Counted from the first letter of the stretch, positions 1 to 5,675 are shown. The stretch is DNA of 6,025 nucleotides from Clostridiaceae bacterium (GCA_029256485.1 JAQSXU010000197.1:1-6025), one strand, 5' to 3'. The notes: generated by a model from the letters alone, not told the origin. Translations and numbers: made by a program.

Positions 1-1
1 G

Positions 2-232
2 GTAAGCGTTAAAGGTCAATGGTATTTCTTAGATGTAAGTGGAGTAATGAAATTAGGATGGTTAGGAGATTCTTCAGGAAATTGGTACTATTTAGATGGC
101 AGCGGAGCAATGAAAACTGGTTGGGTTGAAAGTTCAGATGGAAAATGGTATTACTTAGATGCAACAGGAAAAATGGTTAAAAATTCAGTTGTTGAGGGAA
201 ATACTTTAGATAGTAATGGAGCAATGGTGTAG
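2..232 (+). CDS. C-terminal end of a choline-binding-type cell wall repeat protein (5' partial)
   Basis: Open reading frame entering from the left edge (codons in phase from base 2) and ending at TAG 230-232, so only the last 76 residues are visible. They are almost entirely cell-wall-binding repeats of the choline-binding type (PF01473-like). Three units carry the signatures GQWYFLD, GNWYYLD and GKWYYLD, each followed by xxGxMxxGW or a variant. The end (VVEGNTLDSNGAMV) is a degenerate half repeat that matches the terminal module of the three complete proteins downstream. An internal ATG at 47 lies inside a repeat and has no good ribosome binding site, so it is not the real start. Known of the family: such repeats anchor secreted proteins non-covalently to choline-bearing wall polymers. 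The missing N-terminus could be an enzyme such as an autolysin or a fourth cadherin-like paralog; this cannot be decided here. Confidence 0.9.
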   Translation, partial: VSVKGQWYFLDVSGVMKLGWLGDSSGNWYYLDGSGAMKTGWVESSDGKWYYLDATGKMVKNSVVEGNTLDSNGAMV

Positions 233-233
233 G

Positions 234-308
234 CAATTGTCAATGATCGATGATCAATGTTCAATTGAAGTAGCAAGCATTGAGAATTGAAAATTGATCA
301 ATGACAAT
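234..308. repeat. Imperfect palindromic element, copy 1 (directly after a stop codon)
   Basis: The element starts one base after the stop codon at 230-232. Core arms GATCAATGTTCAATT (252-266) and AATTGAAAATTGATC (285-299) are complementary at 14 of 15 positions. An alternative outer pairing of ATTGTCAATGATC (236-248) with GATCAATGACAAT (296-308) matches at 12 of 13. The loop carries TTGAAGTAGCA and AAGCATTGA, which recur in the copy at 5458-5529. No T-run follows, so it is not a standard intrinsic terminator. It belongs to the family also seen at 3235-3310. Confidence 0.75.
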
Positions 309-344
309 AGTAAAGCTTATACGTGATGAAGTCAGCATGTCAGA

Positions 345-373
345 TTGATATTTGATAATTGAGCATTGATAAT
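345..373 (+). promoter_or_regulatory. Possible sigma-A promoter for the gene at 400
   Basis: TTGATA (345-350), a 17-base spacer and GATAAT (368-373) match the sigma-A consensus at 5 of 6 positions in each box. Transcription would start near 380 and leave a leader of about 20 bases carrying the Shine-Dalgarno sequence. It lies inside AT-rich repeat sequence, where chance matches are common, so support is modest. Confidence 0.3.
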
Positions 374-376
374 TGA
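352..376. repeat. Short direct repeat TTGATAATTGA x2, fragment of the palindrome family
   Basis: TTGATAATTGA occurs at 352-362 and again at 366-376, separated by GCA (period 14). The sequence resembles the arms of the palindromic elements (compare the right arm of the 3235-3310 copy) and ends just before the ribosome binding site of the gene at 400. It is probably a partial or rearranged copy of that family. Confidence 0.55.
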
Positions 377-399
377 CAAATAAAAGTGGAGGGAAGAAA

Positions 400-1686
400 A
401 TGAGTAAAAATGTAAAAAGAATAGTGGCATTAGCGTTGGCTGTAGGAACTATTTCAGCAGCAGCGCCAGCAACAAGTGCTAATTTATTAATGGCAAAGGC
501 ATATGCATCAGATACAAATGATAATGATACCTTTGAAAGTCTAAAAATGGAAAGTTCAAGTGGAAGTAATATAAAAATTTATGACAGTAGTAGTTATGAT
601 GATAAGGTAGATTCCGATGACATAGAACCTGATGTAGTTTATTATGCTAAAACTTCATCAGATACAATTAGTTTTGATGTAGAGGGGGTTAGTACAAAAT
701 ATGTAAGAGTATTTAAAGGTGATTCAAAGTCTACAAAAGGAAAAAAACCTGGAAGTGATATAAGTCTTTCATCGGGAACTAATATAATTATTGTAAGAAT
801 ATATGATAAAGAGCCAGATGATGATGTTAGATACGAAGATGATGAGGATATGGCAAATGATTATAAAATTAAAGTAAAATACACAGGCGATGGTAGTGAC
901 AGTTCTGATGACAGTGATAGCTCGGATGATTCAGATAATTCGGATGATTATGATGACATCTATTTAGATAAGCTGTCTATAAATGGAGATGTTATTTCTT
1001 TATCTGATTCAAAAACTACATATGATTATAGTGTTGATATTGATACAGATGAAGCAACAATTAAGGCTGTACCACCAGATGAAGATGAGGACACTGTTAC
1101 AATTGATGATGATGAAGTAGATAGCGGTGATAAGTTTAAAAAGACTGTTGATTTGAAAAAAGGAAATAACAAATTTAAGGTTGAGCTTGAAGATGAAGAT
1201 GATAATAAGAGAGTTTATACAATAAACATTAATAGAGGAAGTTCTTCAAATGATTCAACTACCACAACGTCTACAACTAAAGCCGATTCGAAACCAAGTA
1301 CAGCAACTGATGCAACACCTACAAAAGTAAATCAATGGGTGCAAGTTGGAGGAAATAAGCAGTATTTAGATGGAAATGGTAAAATACTAAAGAATAGTTG
1401 GGTACAAAGTTATTATGTAAATGATTATGGAAATATGGTTACTGATTGGTATCAAATTAATGGAGCATGGTATTACTTTGGAACAGATGGAGCTAGAAAG
1501 ACAGGCTGGCAGATGGTAAGAGGAAATTGGTATTACTTAGATGGTCAAGGAAAAATGTTTACAGGATGGATGAAACATACTGATGGAAAGTATTATTACT
1601 TAAACCCAGGAGATGGTTCTATGGCTCGTAGTACTAAAATACAAGGATATACTATAGGTGCCGATGGAGCGTGGACAGGAAGATAA
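400..1686 (+). CDS. Secreted cadherin-like beta-sandwich protein with C-terminal cell wall-binding repeats (paralog 1)
   Basis: Predicted 428-residue surface protein. The start is ATG 400, six bases after GGAGGG (388-393). An in-frame TTG at 373 lies in repeat sequence without a ribosome binding site and would spoil the signal peptide. Residues 1-36 form a signal peptide (KNVKR, hydrophobic core, cleavage expected after AYA). Residues 42-162 form a beta-rich region conserved in the two paralogs downstream. Residues 163-186 are a Ser/Asp-repeat acidic linker. Residues 187-280 look like a cadherin-like beta-sandwich domain (PF12733-type), opening with YLDKLSING and closing with YTININRG. Residues 281-308 are a Thr/Ser linker. 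Residues 311-427 are choline-binding-type repeats with Trp at 313, 334, 350, 357, 370, 377 and 390. The protein is inferred to be exported and held non-covalently in the wall. Many Asp residues suggest possible calcium binding (inference). No catalytic motif is seen and the function is unknown. A terminator follows, so the gene may be transcribed alone. Confidence 0.92.
   Translation: MSKNVKRIVALALAVGTISAAAPATSANLLMAKAYASDTNDNDTFESLKMESSSGSNIKIYDSSSYDDKVDSDDIEPDVVYYAKTSSDTISFDVEGVSTKYVRVFKGDSKSTKGKKPGSDISLSSGTNIIIVRIYDKEPDDDVRYEDDEDMANDYKIKVKYTGDGSDSSDDSDSSDDSDNSDDYDDIYLDKLSINGDVISLSDSKTTYDYSVDIDTDEATIKAVPPDEDEDTVTIDDDEVDSGDKFKKTVDLKKGNNKFKVELEDEDDNKRVYTININRGSSSNDSTTTTSTTKADSKPSTATDATPTKVNQWVQVGGNKQYLDGNGKILKNSWVQSYYVNDYGNMVTDWYQINGAWYYFGTDGARKTGWQMVRGNWYYLDGQGKMFTGWMKHTDGKYYYLNPGDGSMARSTKIQGYTIGADGAWTGR
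886..957 (+). repeat. Ser/Asp codon repeat encoding an acidic linker
   Basis: This stretch within paralog 1 encodes residues 163-186, nearly all Ser and Asp, from repeated GAT/GAC and AGT/TCG/TCT codons (for example TCGGATGATT at 926-960, nearly repeated). The linker is clearly shorter and less regular in paralog 2 (about residues 164-181) and shorter still in paralog 3 (about 155-163). Such tracts change length easily by replication slippage and resemble Ser-Asp spacers of Gram-positive surface proteins. Confidence 0.6.
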
Positions 1687-1730
1687 ACATAAAATAAATA
1701 CATTATTTAAAGAATTAATAAGATATAAAA

Positions 1731-1758
1731 AGAGCGCTTAGTTAATAGGCGTTCTTTT
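1731..1758 (+). terminator. Intrinsic terminator after paralog 1
   Basis: AGAGCGCTTA (1731-1740), loop GTTAA and TAGGCGTTCT (1746-1755) form a 10-bp stem including two G-U pairs, followed by further T residues to 1758. An A-run just upstream can pair with the T-run. It lies 45 bases after the stop codon of the gene at 400-1686. Confidence 0.8.
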
Positions 1759-1980
1759 ACTAGGTATATATTAGAATAGAAAGTTGATTAAAAATTTAGA
1801 GAGGAAATAACGATGTTTAATAATTGAAAATTAATTATTATAGAATTAAATTATAAAAATTCAAATATATATTAAAATATTGGATTATAAATGGTAATAT
1901 ATATATAGGTGAAATTTTGTCTTAATATGTTAGAAAAATAATTTTCATTAAAACGATTTATTCAAGGGGGAGAAGATATA
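1759..1980. other. AT-rich intergenic region with a mini-ORF and a small hairpin
   Basis: The region between the terminator of paralog 1 and the start of paralog 2 contains no credible gene. AGAGG at 1800-1804 is followed eight bases later by ATG TTT AAT AAT TGA (1813-1827), a four-codon ORF that may be a vestige. AATAATT (1819-1825) and AATTATT (1833-1839) form a small hairpin around GAAAATT, resembling the core of the palindrome family. A promoter for paralog 2 is expected here, but no hexamer pair with good spacing stands out. TTGTCT at 1917-1922 is only a partial -35 match. Confidence 0.5.
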
Positions 1981-3234
1981 ATGAATAAAAATATTAAAAA
2001 GATAATTGCAATAGCATTTATGTTTAGTGCTTTTTGTGCTAGTATGCCAGCAGCTAGTATGAATTTATTAACTACAAAGGCATATGCGGCTTCAAATTCA
2101 AACAAGTATTTCGATACGTTAGAATTGTTGAATACAGATGGAGATAACATAAAATTTTATGAAAAAAGTGATTATAAGGAAAATGAAAGAGTGGCGCCTG
2201 AAGATGTAGAGGCTGATACAATATATTATGCTAAAACTTCAGCAGATACAGTTAGGTTAGACATGGGTGGGGTTAGTTCAAAATATGTTAGGGTATTTAG
2301 AGGAACTGATTCTAAGGGTAAAAAGATAAATACTGACATTAGATTATCAAAGAGCTTTCCGACAACATTAATAACAATGAAGGTATATAGTGAAGAGCCT
2401 GCGGATGATGTTAGATACAGCGATGATACAAATGTATTAACTACATATAAAGTTAGAATAGAATATACAGGTACTGATGATAATAACGATACATATACTG
2501 ATGATTCACATGCTTATGATGATATCTTTTTAGACAAGCTTAATATAAACAATGAAGATATTCCTCTATACAAATCAAAAACAACTTATACTTATAATGT
2601 ACCTACTAAGGTGAATGAAGCAACAATTAAAGTTAAGCCTGAAAATGATGATTATTCAGTACTTATTGATAATCATTATGTGGACTCAGATGATAAATAC
2701 AAAAAAACTGTAGATTTATATAAAGGTGAAAATAAATTTGAAATAGAAGTTAAATATAGTCATAGTGATTATTATAGAAAATATACCTTAATAATAAATA
2801 GAGGCGATGATTATACAACTTCAAATACAACAGATATAAAAACAGACACAAAAGCTGATGATGCTAAAACTGTTAAACCTAATCAATGGATACAAGTTAG
2901 TGGACAATGGCAATATAATGATGTAACAGGAAATCCAGTAAAAAGAACTTGGATGGGAAATTATTATTTGCAGGATAATGGAAACATGGCTACAGATTGG
3001 TTGAATATAAATGGAATCTGGTATTACTTTGGAGCGGATGGAGCTAAAAGAACAGGCTGGCAGGAAGTTGGCGATAAATGGTACTATTTTGATTCTTTTG
3101 GTATGATGAAAACAGGATGGATATTAGATGCGAATACAGGAAAATATTATTATTTAGGTTATGATGGATCTATGGCTTATAATACAACTGTTGGACAATA
3201 TAAATTGGGTCCAAATGGAGCGTGGACAAAATAA
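1981..3234 (+). CDS. Secreted cadherin-like beta-sandwich protein with C-terminal cell wall-binding repeats (paralog 2)
   Basis: Predicted 417-residue surface protein, collinear with paralog 1 along its full length. Start ATG 1981 is preceded by GGGGGAG (1966-1972). Residues 1-36 are a signal peptide with the same NLLxxKAYA ending. Residues 43-163 are the shared N-terminal beta-rich region (YYAKTSADT, KYVRVFRG, DDVRYSDD are recognisable in both). Residues 164-181 are an Asp/Thr linker, and 182-274 the cadherin-like domain (FLDKLNIN to YTLIINRG). Residues 275-300 are a Thr/Asp/Lys linker. Residues 301-416 are wall-binding repeats with GIWYYFG, DKWYYFD and GKYYYLG motifs and intervening TGW signatures. 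No enzyme motif is seen. The next gene follows after 92 bases that hold a palindrome but no terminator, so the two are probably cotranscribed. The role is unknown; wall attachment is inferred from the repeats. Confidence 0.93.
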   Translation: MNKNIKKIIAIAFMFSAFCASMPAASMNLLTTKAYAASNSNKYFDTLELLNTDGDNIKFYEKSDYKENERVAPEDVEADTIYYAKTSADTVRLDMGGVSSKYVRVFRGTDSKGKKINTDIRLSKSFPTTLITMKVYSEEPADDVRYSDDTNVLTTYKVRIEYTGTDDNNDTYTDDSHAYDDIFLDKLNINNEDIPLYKSKTTYTYNVPTKVNEATIKVKPENDDYSVLIDNHYVDSDDKYKKTVDLYKGENKFEIEVKYSHSDYYRKYTLIINRGDDYTTSNTTDIKTDTKADDAKTVKPNQWIQVSGQWQYNDVTGNPVKRTWMGNYYLQDNGNMATDWLNINGIWYYFGADGAKRTGWQEVGDKWYYFDSFGMMKTGWILDANTGKYYYLGYDGSMAYNTTVGQYKLGPNGAWTK

Positions 3235-3310
3235 TCAATTATCAATGGTAAATTATCAATTTTCAATGCTGAGTGGTGTCCTCAATTGAAAATTGATAAC
3301 TGACAATTGA
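3235..3310. repeat. Imperfect palindromic element, copy 2 (between paralogs 2 and 3)
   Basis: The element begins at the base after stop codon TAA 3232-3234. TTATCAATTTTCAAT (3253-3267) is perfectly complementary over 15 bp to ATTGAAAATTGATAA (3285-3299). The pairing continues inward as TGAG/CTCA around a two-base bulge, and outward, after an 8-base asymmetric insertion, to TCAATTATCA (3235-3244) against TGACAATTGA (3301-3310). The right arm ends two bases before the GGGGAGG Shine-Dalgarno sequence of the next gene. No T-run follows. In mRNA it would be a long stable hairpin in the operon spacer. Confidence 0.8.
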
Positions 3311-3326
3311 AAGGGGAGGAAATGAC

Positions 3327-4427
3327 ATGAACAAAAATATAAAAAGAATGATTTCTATGACTCTTGTTTTAGGAGTTCTTAGTGGAGTAGCACCAGCGGC
3401 TAATTTTAATTTTATGAGTATAAAAGCATATGCTAATTCAAATGATGGAGTAACAAAATTAAAGGTGAAATCAAGCGGAAATTCTATGACACTATATTCT
3501 GATAGTGATTGTGAGCATTCTGTTGATTCTAGTGATGAACCTGGAACTTATTATGCTAAAACATCTTCGGATTCTGTAGAAATAGATATGGATGGTGTAA
3601 ATGAGGACAATGTAAGAGTATTTGGTGATACTTCAAGTTTAGCTAAAGGTAAAAGAATAGGTGCTGCAATAGGTTTATCAGATTCAAAAACTATTGTCGT
3701 GAGAGTATATAGTGAAAATCCTGGATCAGTTAAGTATAATGATAAAACTAATGTTATTAGTGAATATAGAGTTAGAGTAAAATATACTGGAACTGTTGAT
3801 GAAGAGAAAGATAATGTGTATTTAAAGGATATTACTGTAAGTAGTGGAGAAATAAGCTTTTCTAAAAAAACTTACACTTACAATATTAATGTAGCAGAAA
3901 ATATTGATAAAATAACAATAGGTGCTAGGCCTGATGCTGATTCTAATGATTATGATGATTATAAAGTAAAGATTGATGGAACTAAAGTTACTAATGATGA
4001 TAAATATAAAGAAGAAGTTTCATTAGTTAAAGGCAAAAATGAAATAGAAGTATATGTCGAAGATGATGATGATAATTCAAGGACTTATACTTTAAATATT
4101 TTCAGAGGAACTGATGTTAATAGTAATAATTCTAATAACAATCAAGCTGTAAGCAATACAAATGTGGATGCTGATGGGAATAAGGTTACAGACTTGAAGA
4201 AAGTAGATGGATTGTGGTATTACTTTGGACAAGATGGTGTGAAAAAAATAGGTTGGCAAAAGATAAACGGAAGCTTGTATCATTTTGATAATCAAGGAAT
4301 AATGCAAATTGGTTGGATGAGAGATATTGATGGGAAATATTATTACTTGAATAGTAATGGTGTTATGGCAAGTAATACAACAATAGGTGAATATAAATTA
4401 GGAGCAGATGGAGCTAGAACTGAATAG
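3327..4427 (+). CDS. Secreted cadherin-like beta-sandwich protein with a shortened wall-binding repeat array (paralog 3)
   Basis: Predicted 366-residue surface protein, the most diverged and shortest of the three. Start ATG 3327 lies seven bases after GGGGAGG (3313-3319). The ATG at 3322 is rejected because it is followed by one codon and a stop. Residues 1-36 are a signal peptide ending KAYA. Residues 42-154 are the shared N-terminal beta-rich region (YYAKTSSDS, EYRVRVKYTG). A brief acidic linker is followed by the cadherin-like domain at about 163-261 (VYLKDITVSSG to YTLNIFRG). An Asn/Ser linker follows at 262-277. Wall-binding repeats span about 280-365, starting at a degenerate unit (VDADGNKVTDL). 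The first two repeats present in the paralogs (NQWxQV and the YYxxxxGNM unit) are lost or replaced. Second gene of a probable operon, ending at a strong terminator. The function is unknown. Confidence 0.93.
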   Translation: MNKNIKRMISMTLVLGVLSGVAPAANFNFMSIKAYANSNDGVTKLKVKSSGNSMTLYSDSDCEHSVDSSDEPGTYYAKTSSDSVEIDMDGVNEDNVRVFGDTSSLAKGKRIGAAIGLSDSKTIVVRVYSENPGSVKYNDKTNVISEYRVRVKYTGTVDEEKDNVYLKDITVSSGEISFSKKTYTYNINVAENIDKITIGARPDADSNDYDDYKVKIDGTKVTNDDKYKEEVSLVKGKNEIEVYVEDDDDNSRTYTLNIFRGTDVNSNNSNNNQAVSNTNVDADGNKVTDLKKVDGLWYYFGQDGVKKIGWQKINGSLYHFDNQGIMQIGWMRDIDGKYYYLNSNGVMASNTTIGEYKLGADGARTE

Positions 4428-4449
4428 TAACATTAAATCAATTTATTTT

Positions 4450-4478
4450 GAGAGTATTCGAAAGAGTACTCTCTTTTT
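4450..4478 (+). terminator. Strong intrinsic terminator after paralog 3
   Basis: GAGAGTATTC (4450-4459), GAAA tetraloop and GAGTACTCTC (4464-4473) form an uninterrupted 10-bp stem with one G-U pair, followed by TTTTT (4474-4478). It lies 22 bases past the stop codon at 4425-4427 and closes the paralog 2-3 transcription unit. Confidence 0.9.
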
Positions 4479-4535
4479 ATGCTTAATTATCAATTTGATG
4501 GAGGAAAAATTAAAAAAGTTTTTGTATTTTATGCT

Positions 4536-4563
4536 TTTACAATTATTAAACCATATATCTAAT
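4536..4563 (+). promoter_or_regulatory. Probable sigma-A promoter for the replisome organizer gene
   Basis: TTTACA (4536-4541) and TCTAAT (4558-4563), separated by 16 bases, each match the sigma-A consensus at 5 of 6 positions. The site follows the terminator of the previous operon and precedes the gene at 4687 by a leader of roughly 115 bases. The position supports the call, while the AT-rich context limits confidence. Confidence 0.45.
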
Positions 4564-4592
4564 GTAGAAAGTTAATTTTATTAAGAAGGGAA

Positions 4593-4637
4593 ATGAGTAA
4601 TATGCGCATTAGAAAAGAGCAGCTATGCCGCAAATAA
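4593..4637 (+). CDS. Possible 14-codon small ORF or gene remnant in the leader
   Basis: ATG 4593 to TAA 4635-4637 encodes MSNMRIRKEQLCRK. A GAAGGG sequence (4585-4590) lies only two bases before ATG 4593 but 11 bases before the in-frame ATG 4602. The codons include two CGC and one TGC, richer in G+C than the surroundings. It lies between the promoter candidate and the replisome organizer gene, so it could be a leader peptide, a decayed gene start or coincidence. No family is recognised. Confidence 0.2.
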   Translation: MSNMRIRKEQLCRK

Positions 4638-4686
4638 GAAGATTTTAAGTCTTTATTTATTATATATATGGAGGGGAATGATAGAA

Positions 4687-5454
4687 ATGAGAGAAAGAAA
4701 ACATATAAAATTTAGAACAGATATGCCAGAGGATACAAAATTTAAAATGATAGATAGGATGCCAGAAAGAGATGTGATTCAATATATCTGGTTTAGACTT
4801 GTGCTTTTAGCTGGAAAGGTAAATTTAATGGGAGAATTATATTTTTCAAAAAATCTTCCTTATACAATAGAAACTTTAGCAATAGAATTTAATAGAGAAG
4901 AAAAGGATGTTGAATTAGCATTAAATACTTTTATGAAGTTAGAAATGGTGGAATTTACAGAGGATAAGGTATATATGGTAAAGAATTTTGCAAAGCATCA
5001 AAATATTAAGGCAGATAAAAAAGAGGAGGCTAAAAAGGAAAATGTTACCAAGGGTAAAGGAAATGGGGAATTGACTAAAGAAGATAATTTAAATGTTATA
5101 AATATTAAGGAAAAAGAAGACTCAAAAGCAGAACATATTAATGAAGAAAAAATTGATAATAAAGATAGTTTAAATGTAGGAAATGAAAAAGTGATCAATT
5201 TAGAAGTTAATAATGGGAGTAATGAAAAAATTAATAAGGACAAAGAAAATCAGACTGCGAGAACTAAAAGTAAAGAGTATAGCCCGATAAATTTAGAAAA
5301 TAAGAAGAATAGAAAATCTAACAAGAATCGGAAAAAGGATAATGTAATTAGTAATTTTGATGATACAGGGGAAGAAGTATATGGATTTACAGATGGTGAG
5401 CCGGAAAATACATTGAAGGAAGGGGAAAAAGTTATTGGAACGTGGAAATTCTAG
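4687..5454 (+). CDS. Phage replisome organizer N-terminal domain protein with a long Lys/Asn/Glu-rich tail
   Basis: Predicted 255-residue protein. Residues 1-107 match the phage replisome organizer N-terminal family (PF09681/TIGR01714-type) from memory: basic opening (RERKHIKFRTDM), DTKFKMID, IQYIWFRLVLLAGKVN, then GELYFSKNLPYTIETLAIEFNR and the closing VKNFAKHQNI, the pattern of a winged-helix DNA-binding fold. Known of the family: it is found in Firmicutes phages and prophages, where it is thought to bind origin DNA and help load replication proteins. Residues 108-220 are low-complexity, charged and probably disordered, with a Lys/Arg/Asn cluster at 206-218; residues 221-255 are acidic, end in VIGTWKF and are not recognised. 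No DnaD-like or helicase-loader domain is visible. The start at 4687 is chosen because GGAGGGG (4670-4676) is 10 bases upstream; the in-frame ATG at 4678 is only one base from it. No other phage genes are nearby, so it may be a domesticated or remnant gene. Confidence 0.85.
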   Translation: MRERKHIKFRTDMPEDTKFKMIDRMPERDVIQYIWFRLVLLAGKVNLMGELYFSKNLPYTIETLAIEFNREEKDVELALNTFMKLEMVEFTEDKVYMVKNFAKHQNIKADKKEEAKKENVTKGKGNGELTKEDNLNVINIKEKEDSKAEHINEEKIDNKDSLNVGNEKVINLEVNNGSNEKINKDKENQTARTKSKEYSPINLENKKNRKSNKNRKKDNVISNFDDTGEEVYGFTDGEPENTLKEGEKVIGTWKF

Positions 5455-5457
5455 GCG

Positions 5458-5529
5458 CAATGGTCAATGGTCAATAATCAGTTGAAATAGCAGAGGAATT
5501 AAGCATTGAAAATTGATCAAAGATCATTG
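5458..5529. repeat. Imperfect palindromic element, copy 3 (directly after a stop codon)
   Basis: The element begins three bases after TAG 5452-5454. The arms 5458-5484 and 5503-5529 align without gaps over 27 positions with 18 Watson-Crick matches; three more pair as G-U in a plus-strand transcript. The loop shares TTGAAATAGCA and AAGCATTGA with copy 1 (234-308), and the right arm contains the family core ATTGAAAATTGAT. No T-run follows, so it is not an ordinary terminator, although no other terminator for the preceding gene is evident. Confidence 0.7.
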
Positions 5530-5531
5530 TA

Positions 5532-5574
5532 AAAAAGGGCCTCAAAATAATTTTTATGGTTGTATTATATAATG
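5532..5574. repeat. 43-bp direct repeat, unit A
   Basis: The unit runs from an A-run plus GGGCCTCAAAATAATTT to TTGTATTATATAATG (5560-5574). It aligns without gaps to unit B (5633-5675) at 33 of 43 positions. It contains TATAAT (5568-5573), but no acceptable -35 box lies 17 bases upstream. Its function is unknown. Confidence 0.6.
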
Positions 5575-5607
5575 TCAGTTAAGGATATTAAAGGGACTAT
5601 AGGAATA

Positions 5608-5625
5608 TTAGAAAATAATTTCTAA
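5608..5625. repeat. Small inverted repeat TTAGAAA-ATAA-TTTCTAA
   Basis: A perfect 7-bp inverted repeat with a four-base centre lies between direct repeat units A and B. It could be a protein-binding site or a chance AT-rich palindrome. No T-run follows. Confidence 0.35.
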
Positions 5626-5632
5626 AATATCT

Positions 5633-5675
5633 GAAAAGGGACTCAAAGTAATTTACTATATTGTATTATATAGTG
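5633..5675. repeat. 43-bp direct repeat, unit B
   Basis: The unit carries AAAAGGGACTCAAAGTAATTT followed by TTGTATTATATAGTG (5661-5675). It is offset 101 bases from unit A. The two blocks shared with A (AAAAGGG..CTCAAA.TAATTT and TTGTATTATATA) are separated by six unconserved bases, which suggests two conserved boxes rather than simple duplication. Confidence 0.6.

Noticed and set aside
373..399. TTG start extending paralog 1 by nine residues
   Set aside because: It has no ribosome binding site, lies inside repeat sequence, and its residues would precede an otherwise normal signal peptide; ATG 400 has GGAGGG at ideal spacing.
1962..2150. Minus-strand 62-residue ORF with hydrophobic composition
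   Set aside because: Antisense shadow of the signal peptide region of paralog 2; no ribosome binding site or recognisable family.
3322..3330. ATG ACA TGA two-codon ORF overlapping the start of paralog 3
   Set aside because: It is only two bases after the Shine-Dalgarno sequence and encodes two residues; initiation at ATG 3327 is better spaced. Probably coincidence.
4092..4307. Minus-strand 71-residue ORF
   Set aside because: Antisense to the wall-binding repeat part of paralog 3; no supporting signals.
4998..5243. Minus-strand 81-residue Ser/Leu/Phe-rich ORF
   Set aside because: Antisense of the Lys/Glu/Asn-rich tail of the replisome organizer gene; its composition is explained by the complementary codons.
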